The notes under the pieces are model-generated. The model was given only the letters and a program-made list of their open reading frames with translations, did no database searches and had not been told where the DNA came from. From contig DMBU01000137.1 in assembly GCA_003446015.1 (NCBI GenBank), positions 1 through 29,783 of the forward strand: a stretch of 29,783 nucleotides of DNA, given 5' to 3'. A program made the translations under genes and the position numbers. Positions 7,359 through 15,200 of the stretch are shown one piece after another; position 1 is the stretch's first letter, and the number at the start of each line of letters is the position of its first letter. Source of the DNA: Bacteroidales bacterium (GTDB lineage: Bacteria > Bacteroidota > Bacteroidia > Bacteroidales > UBA12077).

Positions 7359-7799
7359 ATTATAAAGTTTTTTTTATGAAAGCGTAAGTTCAATTTGTAC
7401 TTGATATAGAGCGAAGTTAGGAAAAATCACGTTATATATTTGCGATTAAAACATTAAAATTAGAGTCAGACCTTGCAAGTTAATTAGTTTGAATAAATAA
7501 AGAATGGGTAACTACTCAGGTAGAATAGATAATCGTATTTAAGTAAATTTCCAATCATAAAACACAAATGATCAATATTTTGAACCATCTGAGTAGTTCA
7601 AATGAAATACTATCTGTATCTATAATAAATTCCCTGAATATTAGATAAATATTGAGTTTATAAAATTTAATTACAAATAACCATATGTGCTGTAGATGTA
7701 TAAAAATTAGTAATTTGTCAATTTTCTAATATCAAAAAAATAAAACAAAATACTTTTTGGTATATTTATTGTATATTTCGATTGTAAATTTATTAACCC
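7359..7799. other. 441-bp divergent intergenic region
   Basis: Strongly AT-rich region between divergent genes. It holds a 10-bp inverted repeat (aactactcag at 7510-7519, ctgagtagtt at 7589-7598) whose right copy lies in a TGAAC-N10-GTTCA palindrome (7581-7600). Near 7772-7779 the sequence TATATTTC, one base from TAnnTTTG, may be the -7 box of the gene at 7800. No ORF of significance was found. Confidence 0.5.
7510..7598. repeat. Spaced inverted repeat (aactactcag/ctgagtagtt)
   Basis: Perfect 10-bp arms separated by 69 bp. The spacing is too long for a terminator. It could be the ends of a small non-autonomous element or a pair of regulator sites. No target duplication was seen. Confidence 0.4.
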
Positions 7800-8870
7800 A
7801 TGAAAACGAAAATCTTCAATTCACTTTTTAATAGAACCATTCTTTCTGTTTTATTTTTAAGCTCATTTTATTTAGTAAATGCACAAAACGATCCTGCATG
7901 GTTATTGGAATCATGGAGATCTGCACAGTATCCAACTAATACTTTTATAACAGGCTTTGCACAGGATGGTAAAAATAGAAATGAAACAATTGCAGAAGCA
8001 ACCGAACGAGTGAAAAATTTTGCCAGGGCAAACCTATCAGAGAGTATTCTGTCTTCAATTCAAAGTGTTAATGAAAGTTATAGTCAAAGTGTGTCTGATG
8101 GTAAGAAAGAATCTGTTTCTGAAACATTTAAATCACAAATTAACGTTTCCACAAAGCTCGAAATTAATGGAATTAAAGTTGAAACATTTGTGAAAGATAA
8201 TTTGGTATATGGTTTTGCTTTTGCCAATAAATATGAAATCATTGGCTTTTATAAAGCAAATTTAAATATGCAGGTTCAACAAATTGAGGGCTTTATTAAT
8301 ACGGCACAAGAACTTGAGAAAAATAACGAAAAAAACAAAGCAAAGGATGAGTTTAACAAAGCTGTGCCAATATTTGAGGAAGTAGCAAAGTCACAGGGAA
8401 TATTAAGTGCCGTCGATAAAAATATTTCTGAAGAGGATTTAAAGATGCAACAAACAATGAGCCTTTATAACGAAGTTATTCAGGCAAATGCTCGTTTAGC
8501 ACAAGGAATAATAGTTTTTGTTGTAACAAACGAGGATAACTTCAACGAAAAAACAAGCACCATAGAAAATAATTTAAAAGCGATTTTAGCTGCAAATGGA
8601 TGCAGATTTACCAAATTAGAAGAAGAAGCTGATTGGAAAGTTGAAATTAATTCAACATCACGTGAATTTAATTATGCAAATAATGTGTATTTTAGCTACG
8701 TTGATGCTGAAGTAAAATTATTCAAAGCTCCATCCGATAAACATGTTTTTCAGGATGAGTTCACTCAAAAAGGAGCTCATAGCAAATCATATCGTGATGC
8801 AGCAAGAAAAGCATATAATGATATAAGCAAACCCATTTCTGAAAAAATATTAATCTGGATAAACAATTAA
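7800..8870 (+). CDS. Exported LPP20-like protein
   Basis: 356 aa with a signal peptide (hydrophobic core about residues 13-26, cleavage after VNA28). There is no lipobox cysteine, unlike classic LPP20 lipoproteins. Residues about 40-165 match the LPP20/FlgP-type fold: a conserved ITGFA strand, a long helix with many ARAN-type residues, then strands ending in the aromatic YGFAFANKYEIIGFY. A helical linker (about 170-235) leads to a second alpha/beta domain (about 240-355) that resembles the second domain of CsgG/FlgT-like proteins (ADWKVEI, DAEVKLF, and SYRDAARKAYNDI). It lies 12 bp before the CsgG-like gene, so the two almost certainly form one operon acting in the periplasm or at the outer membrane. 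A structural or assembly role is likely; no catalytic motif is visible. Confidence 0.72.
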   Translation: MKTKIFNSLFNRTILSVLFLSSFYLVNAQNDPAWLLESWRSAQYPTNTFITGFAQDGKNRNETIAEATERVKNFARANLSESILSSIQSVNESYSQSVSDGKKESVSETFKSQINVSTKLEINGIKVETFVKDNLVYGFAFANKYEIIGFYKANLNMQVQQIEGFINTAQELEKNNEKNKAKDEFNKAVPIFEEVAKSQGILSAVDKNISEEDLKMQQTMSLYNEVIQANARLAQGIIVFVVTNEDNFNEKTSTIENNLKAILAANGCRFTKLEEEADWKVEINSTSREFNYANNVYFSYVDAEVKLFKAPSDKHVFQDEFTQKGAHSKSYRDAARKAYNDISKPISEKILIWINN

Positions 8871-8882
8871 ATCATTGTAATC

Positions 8883-10103
8883 ATGAATAAAATAAACCTG
8901 TTAATAATTATTCTTGTTTTTGCCTTTACAGGCATTGTAAATGGTCAAGTAGATAAGAAAGTCGCAGTATTTGATCCTGTTGGAGACGTTTCACAAAATC
9001 TGAAAATTATTATACGCGAAGAACTTAGTAACGCTGTTGTAAACACATTAGGATTTACAGTTTTAGAACGTGAACTAATCAACAAAGTACTTGCTGAAAG
9101 TCAATTTCAAATGACCGGTCATGTTGATGATGGACAGATTGGAGAACTTGGTAAAAAGATGGGTGCAAATTATGTATGTTATGCATCTATATCATCTGTA
9201 GGTGGAAATTATTACATATCGTGTAAGATGGTTGATGTAATGACGGCTAAAATTGAAAGACAAAATACAGGAATTACCCAGTCTGGTTTAGATGATTTGT
9301 TTACTGTTGTTTCAACTGTTTCAAGAGCAATGTTACAGCAACAGGGAACTAATGTTAAAAGTACTGCAACAAAAGCAAAATCTACTCAACCAGTTTATGA
9401 TGTAAGTAAATCTAATTCAGACGAATTAACCGATTTAGATATGATGGGACTTAGCGTGCTTATTATGCCAATTGATATTTCTCCTACTAAAATTACCTGG
9501 ATGGAAGCTAATAATGCATGTCTGGAAAGTAATTCATATGGTTTAAACGATTGGAGACTACCTACCAAAATAGAAATTTCCAGAATGTATGCTCAAAAGT
9601 CAGCCTTGAAAAAAGTACAAAACTATTGGTATTGGTCATCAACTGTTGAAAAAGGTGATAATTATTTCCGTCAGGCATTTGATGCTGATAAATTAGAACC
9701 TGCTGCAGCAAAAGCTAAGGCATTTGCGAGGTGTGTTCATAGCAATGGAACAATTAATTTAGCTGATGCAGATGGAATATGGGAGTATTCACTTTATGGA
9801 AATGATTATCAGGTAATGCCTGAGGATTTAGCGGGAGAATACAGGTGGGAAGAAGCTAATAATGCATGCGAAAGTTCTACCGCATATGGATATAACGATT
9901 GGTATTTACCATCGATAGACGATCTGGATTTTATGTATAATAATAAAATTGCATTGAATATGATTGGAATCTGGTACTGGTCTTCAACTCCTAAAAAAGC
10001 TGGTTCTACTAGTTTTATGTTTGAGAAAAACTTTGATGATGGTCAACGATATGATACTGGCGGAAATGCTAAACGACAAGTTCGTTGTATTAGAAAATTA
10101 TAA
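8883..10103 (+). CDS. Exported CsgG-like domain protein with two DUF1566 (Lcl-C) repeats
   Basis: 406 aa with a signal peptide (hydrophobic residues 6-19, cleavage near NG21). There is no lipobox, although CsgG and LpoB relatives are lipoproteins. Residues about 25-150 match the CsgG/HfaB fold: KKVAVFDP, then FTVLERELINKVLAE, GELGKKMGANYVCYASI, and a DVMTAKIE strand. Two DUF1566/Lcl C-terminal repeats follow (about 206-290 and 322-406), each with EANNAC, YG.NDW.LP, WYWSST and a final R.RCI/RCV block. This domain is known from the Legionella collagen-like adhesin and many exported Bacteroidota proteins. The second gene of an operon, it ends 45 bp before a strong terminator. The fusion suggests an envelope protein with a surface or carbohydrate-facing module; the ligand is unknown. 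Confidence 0.82.
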   Translation: MNKINLLIIILVFAFTGIVNGQVDKKVAVFDPVGDVSQNLKIIIREELSNAVVNTLGFTVLERELINKVLAESQFQMTGHVDDGQIGELGKKMGANYVCYASISSVGGNYYISCKMVDVMTAKIERQNTGITQSGLDDLFTVVSTVSRAMLQQQGTNVKSTATKAKSTQPVYDVSKSNSDELTDLDMMGLSVLIMPIDISPTKITWMEANNACLESNSYGLNDWRLPTKIEISRMYAQKSALKKVQNYWYWSSTVEKGDNYFRQAFDADKLEPAAAKAKAFARCVHSNGTINLADADGIWEYSLYGNDYQVMPEDLAGEYRWEEANNACESSTAYGYNDWYLPSIDDLDFMYNNKIALNMIGIWYWSSTPKKAGSTSFMFEKNFDDGQRYDTGGNAKRQVRCIRKL

Positions 10104-10148
10104 AAGGGAATTGATATAAGATTTTATTTGATTTTTAACCATAGCATT

Positions 10149-10187
10149 ATTACATGCGGATTTAAAAATCCGCATGTAATTTTTTTT
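10149..10187 (+). terminator. Rho-independent terminator of the LPP20/CsgG-like operon
   Basis: Perfect 15-bp arms (attacatgcggattt... at 10149-10163 and its complement at 10166-10180) with a 2-nt loop, followed by eight T residues. It lies 45 bp after the stop codon. The A-rich 5' flank is weak, so it acts mainly in the plus direction. Confidence 0.88.
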
Positions 10188-10525
10188 ATGTATAAAGTTT
10201 AAGTGTAAAAAATGATATTTCAATATTGTTTATCTTGCTAAATAATTGGATAAAAATAGAAGATTTTCAGTATTTTAGATTAACTTCGCATTTTTAAACA
10301 TTTTAGGTATTTAAGTGTTATAAGTATAGCTAATCTTTTCTAATTACCAGTCAAGGGCAATCATGAGGCTCATAATACTAAATCATTAATTAGCATACAA
10401 ATAGATTCTAGCCATTTCTATTAATACAAAATGAAATAAAATAAAATGTCTTTCATGGTTTTATAAAGTAACTATTAAAACCATGTTTAGTACAAATAAT
10501 TATCATAATTGAAAGGAATAAACAC
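10188..10525. other. Intergenic region before the 52-aa gene
   Basis: 338 bp of AT-rich DNA with no convincing ORF. The only structured part is the hairpin at 10454-10485. The promoter of the small gene must lie here, but no clean TAnnTTTG box was found. Confidence 0.5.
10454..10485. promoter_or_regulatory. Inverted repeat upstream of the 52-aa gene
   Basis: Perfect 10-bp arms CATGGTTTTA/TAAAACCATG separated by 12 nt, ending 40 bp before the small gene's start. No T run follows, so it is not a terminator. It could be an mRNA leader hairpin or an operator. Confidence 0.45.
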
Positions 10526-10684
10526 ATGTATGAAAAAAAACAGCCTGTTTTTAAATCACCTGATCTGGGTCAACTGCAGGCAGTTGTTATTGATCACAAA
10601 ACCATAATTTTTATTGCACTGGGAGCCGATCCTCAAAAAGCAAAAACTCGTTATTTAGAGAGAATAAATTTTAAAAAGGCTTAA
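10526..10684 (+). CDS. Small uncharacterised protein (52 aa)
   Basis: Short ORF starting MYEKKQPVFKSPDLGQLQA and ending YLERINFKKA. A Shine-Dalgarno-like GAAAGGA lies 8-9 bases before the ATG, unusual in this window. A perfect hairpin terminator follows 49 bp after the stop, so this is a self-contained transcription unit. The protein has a central hydrophobic strand (TIIFIALGA), then ADPQKAKTRYLERI, with no signal peptide and no cysteine. The composition is balanced and not like chance translation of AT-rich DNA. No function is known; a small regulatory or protein-binding role is possible. Confidence 0.72.
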   Translation: MYEKKQPVFKSPDLGQLQAVVIDHKTIIFIALGADPQKAKTRYLERINFKKA

Positions 10685-10732
10685 AGATATTGGTTAAAAG
10701 CTAATACTAATATTGTTTAAACATATAGTAGT

Positions 10733-10760
10733 AGAGCATTCGTAAATGAATGCTCTTTTT
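10733..10760 (+). terminator. Rho-independent terminator of the 52-aa gene
   Basis: Perfect 9-bp arms AGAGCATTC (10733-10741) and GAATGCTCT (10748-10756) with a 6-nt loop, followed by a T run. It lies 49 bp after the small gene's stop codon. Confidence 0.8.
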
Positions 10761-10892
10761 ATTTGAATTTATTCATAATATTATGAAGGCTTTTAGCGCT
10801 AATGGTTCTTAAAAGCAACCAACTTCAATGGGGTTGTTTAGTACTTAATTCTATTTAAATTGCTATTATTCAAATAACATTAAGATAAACCA

Positions 10893-10900
10893 TATATTTG
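10893..10900 (+). promoter_or_regulatory. -7 promoter box (TATATTTG) of the DUF3820 gene
   Basis: Exact match to the Bacteroidota -7 consensus TAnnTTTG, 21 bp before the ATG at 10922. It overlaps the alternative TTG start at 10898, which supports the downstream ATG. A -33 TTTG is not evident. Confidence 0.42.
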
Positions 10901-10921
10901 TCCTTAAAATTCAAGCTTTTT

Positions 10922-11152
10922 ATGGAACAGCAAGAATACCAACTTTTCAACAAACAAATATTAATTGATTTAGTTACACTAAAAATGCCTTTCGGAAAAT
11001 ATAAGGGAACATTGATTTGTAATTTACCTGAACCTTATTTGGTATGGTTTCATCAGAAAGGTTTTCCTGAAGGAAAACTGGGAATGTTACTTGCTAGTAT
11101 CTACGAAATAAAGCTTAACGGACTTGAATACCTCCTAAAACCATTAAAATAG
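10922..11152 (+). CDS. DUF3820 family protein
   Basis: 76-aa protein matching DUF3820 (also called putative quorum-sensing-regulated virulence factor). The signature is MPFGKYKG near residues 20-27, followed by LPEPYLVWFHQKGFPEGKLG. The family's function is not established. The frame is open from a TTG at 10898, but that codon lies inside a perfect -7 box, and the ATG at 10922 gives the usual family length of about 70-75 aa, so 10922 is chosen. The gene is monocistronic and lies just before a MITE-like element. Confidence 0.85.
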   Translation: MEQQEYQLFNKQILIDLVTLKMPFGKYKGTLICNLPEPYLVWFHQKGFPEGKLGMLLASIYEIKLNGLEYLLKPLK

Positions 11153-11155
11153 AAA

Positions 11156-11342
11156 GAGGTTGTCCAAGAAGTCTTAGTGTTACCCTGCTTGCAGCAGGCA
11201 AGTTTGTGAAGTCCTTTGTGTTAAAATATAAAAAGCTGAACCATAAAGTTCCGAAAACCTTCGGAACATGAAGTATACGCAAAGGCTCACACAGAATAGA
11301 GATTAGCAGTTTCTTACCTTTTTATACTTTTTGGACATCCTC
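11156..11342. mobile_element. MITE-like element, 187 bp, with 17-bp terminal inverted repeats
   Basis: Ends GAGGTTGTCCAAGAAGT (11156-11172) and, on the other strand, GAGGATGTCCAAAAAGT (complement of 11326-11342) match at 15 of 17 positions. The interior has two hairpins: CCTGCT-TGC-AGCAGG (11184-11198) and GTTCCGAA-AACC-TTCGGAAC (11248-11267). There is no ORF. It sits 4 bp after the DUF3820 stop. No target-site duplication is visible, so it may be old, or it may be a REP-like repeat. GC content inside is clearly above the flanks. Confidence 0.6.
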
Positions 11343-11350
11343 CTCTTAAC

Positions 11351-11406
11351 TAAATCTTAAATCTTAAATCTTAAATCTTAAACCTTAAATCTTAAACCTT
11401 AAACCG
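11351..11406. repeat. Tandem heptamer repeat, eight units of TAAATCT/TAAACCT
   Basis: Units in order: four TAAATCT, TAAACCT, TAAATCT, TAAACCT, TAAACCG. It begins 9 bp after the MITE-like element and ends 5 bp before the stop codon of the barrel gene. The phase is perfect with only C/T changes at one position and a final T/G change. Confidence 0.85.
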
Positions 11407-11410
11407 TTTC

Positions 11411-12037
11411 TTAAAATCGATAACCAATACCTAAACCAATTACTTTATTTTTTATATCATCATCTTTGGATACATTAGATAAGCCCATCTCATACCTTAT
11501 ATCAAAAAAGAGTTCCCCTTTAGTAAATGCATGGGCAACTTCACCTCCAAAAATAAAGCCCCAGTCAGATTTGTTTGATTCATCTTTGTAATCACTAACT
11601 GTTGTAATTCCGTTTTCCTTTATTTCTGATTCAGAGGCTCTTAAATAGCTAAAGTAAGGACCTCCATAAAAAGATACAAACCAACTTTCATTTAGGCCTA
11701 ATTGATCGTTAAACCTTCCTTTTAACAATACAGGAATGTTGTAATAATCGTAATTCCTGTTTACCTCTTGTTTATTAGAATATTCGTTTTTTTCATAAGC
11801 TAAACCTTCTGTCTTATAATTTAATTCGGTTTGGAAAGATAAGTTGTTTTGAAATCGATAATCAATTACTGCACCAAATGTAAAACCTGTTTTTAAATTG
11901 TTGTTATCCCAAAGCATCCCCAACTCTGATTGAGTACTTATGTTGATGCCTTCTTTAATACCAAACAATACTTGTGCATTCACCGTTGTTGTAACCGCAA
12001 TTAAAATCCCTAAAAATAGTAAACCTTTTGTTTTCAT
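11411..12037 (-). CDS. Outer-membrane beta-barrel protein (small porin-like, PorT type)
   Basis: 208 aa with a signal peptide (hydrophobic residues 5-19, cleavage after VNA21), then alternating amphipathic strands and short polar turns. It starts with FGIKEGINIST and ends IGLGIGYRF, with the terminal phenylalanine expected for BAM-inserted barrels. The repeated FG/GF turn pattern and length of about 200 aa fit the eight-stranded outer-membrane beta-barrel family common in Bacteroidota. Its substrate, if any, is unknown. It is divergent from the histidine kinase gene and has a perfect -7 box upstream. The downstream side abuts the heptamer repeat. Confidence 0.85.
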   Translation of the reverse strand: MKTKGLLFLGILIAVTTTVNAQVLFGIKEGINISTQSELGMLWDNNNLKTGFTFGAVIDYRFQNNLSFQTELNYKTEGLAYEKNEYSNKQEVNRNYDYYNIPVLLKGRFNDQLGLNESWFVSFYGGPYFSYLRASESEIKENGITTVSDYKDESNKSDWGFIFGGEVAHAFTKGELFFDIRYEMGLSNVSKDDDIKNKVIGLGIGYRF

Positions 12038-12083
12038 GATATATTATTTATAAAATATTAGAATAAAAACGTAAAATATTCGA

Positions 12084-12091
12084 CAAATATA
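12084..12091 (-). promoter_or_regulatory. -7 promoter box (TATATTTG) of the barrel gene
   Basis: Exact TAnnTTTG match on the minus strand, 46 bp before the start codon, giving a leader of about 40 nt. The -33 element is not clear. Confidence 0.4.
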
Positions 12092-12283
12092 AAAACAATA
12101 TTTTAAAAATTCGAATATAAAAACAAAAAGGTCTAAAATAAATTGAAACTCCTATTTAAAAAAGTTGAACATAGTTTTGGAATAAATGTCTAATAAATAT
12201 TAGTAAATATCTTTAAGTGAAAAAAAATTATTAAATTGATTCAGATTTATTTTCAAATTGACTAACATCAAATCTTAAGAGCA

Positions 12284-15200
12284 ATGAATAAATTTGATCC
12301 CCAAAAAATAATTAATGCTCTTCCCCAGTATTATTACATAATAGATTGTAAATCATTAAAAATAGTTGAAACGAATAATCCCGCGATCGATAAAAATAAA
12401 ATTAGTTGTTTTAATTATTTATATGGATTTGATAAACCTTGTCATGAAACCGGTAATGGTATTGAATGTACATGTCAAAAAATTAATAAAGCAAGAGAAA
12501 CTGTTGAAATTAACCAGACCTTACAATTAGAGAATGGTCTTTTAGCCTATAAAGTCTTTGCAAGTCCGATACTAAACGAACAAAATGAAATAACACATAT
12601 TTTATGTCAATATCTTGATGTAAGAAAAGAGATAGAATTGACCAGAACTATTGAAGAACAGAATCATGAACTACTTGCGCAAAACGAAGAATATGAATCG
12701 GTTAATGAAGAGTTGAAAGAGCAAAAGGAAGAATACGAAACGCTTTACGAAGAATTAAAAGAAGCCAATGAAAACATTCAAAAGTCAAAACAAGACGCTG
12801 AGCAGTTAAAAGATTTTTTTGAAAATATAAATGAAGCTGTTCAGGATGGTATATGGGTATCCGATAAGAACGATGTGATTTTCTATACCAATCCGGCAAT
12901 GGAAAAAATTGTGGGTATTTCAAGAATTGATATCATAAATAAAAATGTTTTGAATGATTTTCCAAAAGAAGCTGTGCAAGAAATTTCTCCATATTATAAA
13001 AAAGCAAAAAAAGAGTTAAAACCAATATGGTATGAGATTAAGGTTAAAACAACTGGTTCAAAAATTCATTATCATAATGGTTGGTTAGTTCCTGTGATTA
13101 AGCACGGTAAGTATAATGGCATGATCAGTACTGTTCGTGATATTACCTGGCGTGTTAAAACAGAACAGGCTTTAACTGAAAGTGAAGAAAAGTTCCGAAT
13201 GCTATTTACAAATATGGAAGAAGCTTTTGCATTACATAAAATCATAGTTGATAAAAATAATAAGCCAATTGATTATACTTTTATTGAGGTTAATTCACAA
13301 TTTGAAAAACAAACAGGTTTGAAACGACAAAATATTCTGAATAAAAGAGTTCGTGAAATTTTACCTGACACAGAAAAATATTGGATTGAAACGTATGGGA
13401 AAGTTGCCTTAACAGGAAAACCTGTTCAATTCGAAAATTTCTCCCGTGAAATTAATAAATATTATAGAGTTGCTGCATATAGCCCAAAACAAGAATTCTT
13501 TGCTACCATCTTTGAAGATATCACTGAAAAAAAATTAGCAGAAATTGATTTACAGAATTCCGAAGAAAAATATAGATCATTGGTAGAAAATATTAGTGAA
13601 TTTGTATATGTTGTAGATCGAGAGTATAAAGTTATCTCACTAAATGCTGCTGCACAAAAAGTTTTTGGACGAGGGAAAAACATCAAAGGAAAATTAATTT
13701 CAGAAATTTTCCCTAAACATATCTATAAATCTTATTTGAGGAGTTTACGTCAGGTATTTGAAACAGGAAAACCATTGAACAGTGATTCTGTTATGGAAGT
13801 AAAAGGTAAAACTTCCTATGTTAGTGCTAGTTTAAGTCCTCTTAAAAATGAAAAGGGAGTTACAATTGCTGTTATTGGCATAAGTAGAGATATTACAGAT
13901 AAAAAGCTGGCAGAAATAGCACTTAAAGAAAGCGAAGAGCGGTTTAGAACCTATATTGAATCATCTCCGATGGCTATTTTTATTGCCAATAAAAGTGGAA
14001 AATATCAGTTTGTAAACCAGTCTGCCATTGAAATGTTAGGATATACCAAAAAAGAGTTGCTTAACATGTCAATTCCTGATATTCTTGATAGCAGCGTACT
14101 TGAAATGGGTATAAAACATTTTAAGCAGTTAAAAAAAGAAGGGAAAGCAAAAAGCCACGAAACGGTATTTGTGGCAAAAAACTCAAAAAAAATAAGCTTA
14201 ATACTTGATGCTATAAAAATATCAGATAATCAATTTATTGCATTTTGTAAAGATATTTCTGATATTAAAAAATACGAAGAAGAATTAAAGGACAGGAATG
14301 AAGAATATTATGCATTAAACGAAGAACTGGAAGAAAATTTAGAACGTATTCAGAATATTAACAATGAGTTAAAAGTTGCTAAAGAAAAAGCAGAGGAGAG
14401 TGACCGGTTAAAATCGGCATTTTTAGCTAATATGAGTCATGAAATAAGAACGCCCTTAAATGGAATCTTAGGTTTTTCAGCACTTTTACGCAAAGAAGGA
14501 CTAACAAGAGAAGCACATAACAGATATTCAGCTATTGTTGAAAGCAGTGGAAAAAGGTTACTGTCAATTGTAAACGATGTTTTCGACATTTCGTTAATTC
14601 AGTCCGACCAGATGAAAATTGAAAACGGAACTTTTGAAATAAATGAACTGCTCGATGAAATATTTACTTTCTACACTACAATTAAAAAAGAAAACCTGGA
14701 TACCATAAATTTTGATTTAAAGAAAAACTCAAGTGCTGAAATTGAAATTTATTCAGATAAATATAGATTACATCAAATATTTAAGAATTTATTAGATAAT
14801 GCTTTTAAGTTTACAACAGAAGGGAAAATTGAATTTGGCTATCTTCCAATTACCGATGAAAGGATAACATTTTATGTGAAAGATACAGGAATAGGAATCC
14901 CTGAAAAATTCCGGGAAACTGTTTTTAGTGCTTTCCGGCAGGTTGATGATTCCATTACAAGAGATTACGAAGGTGCTGGCTTAGGCTTAGCAATATGTCA
15001 TGGTTTACTCGAACGAATGGATGGAAAAATTTGGTTTGATTCCAAGCCCAACAATGGAACAACCTTCTATTTTTCTTTACCTCTTAAGGAAAAATATGCT
15101 AATGCTGTCAAAGAAATAAAGCTTGGGAAAAAGAAGAAAAGCATTTTAAAAGGCAAAATGATACTTATCGTTGAAGATGATTTAGTAAGTTATGAGTTTC

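Noticed and set aside
10898..10921. TTG start of the DUF3820 gene
   Set aside because: The codon lies inside a perfect -7 promoter box, and the ATG at 10922 gives the family's usual length.
11150..11350. Target-site duplication flanking the MITE-like element
   Set aside because: The bases on either side (tagaaa and ctctta) do not match, so no duplication is claimed.
11351..11406. CRISPR array
   Set aside because: The 7-bp units are contiguous with no spacers, so it is a simple tandem repeat.
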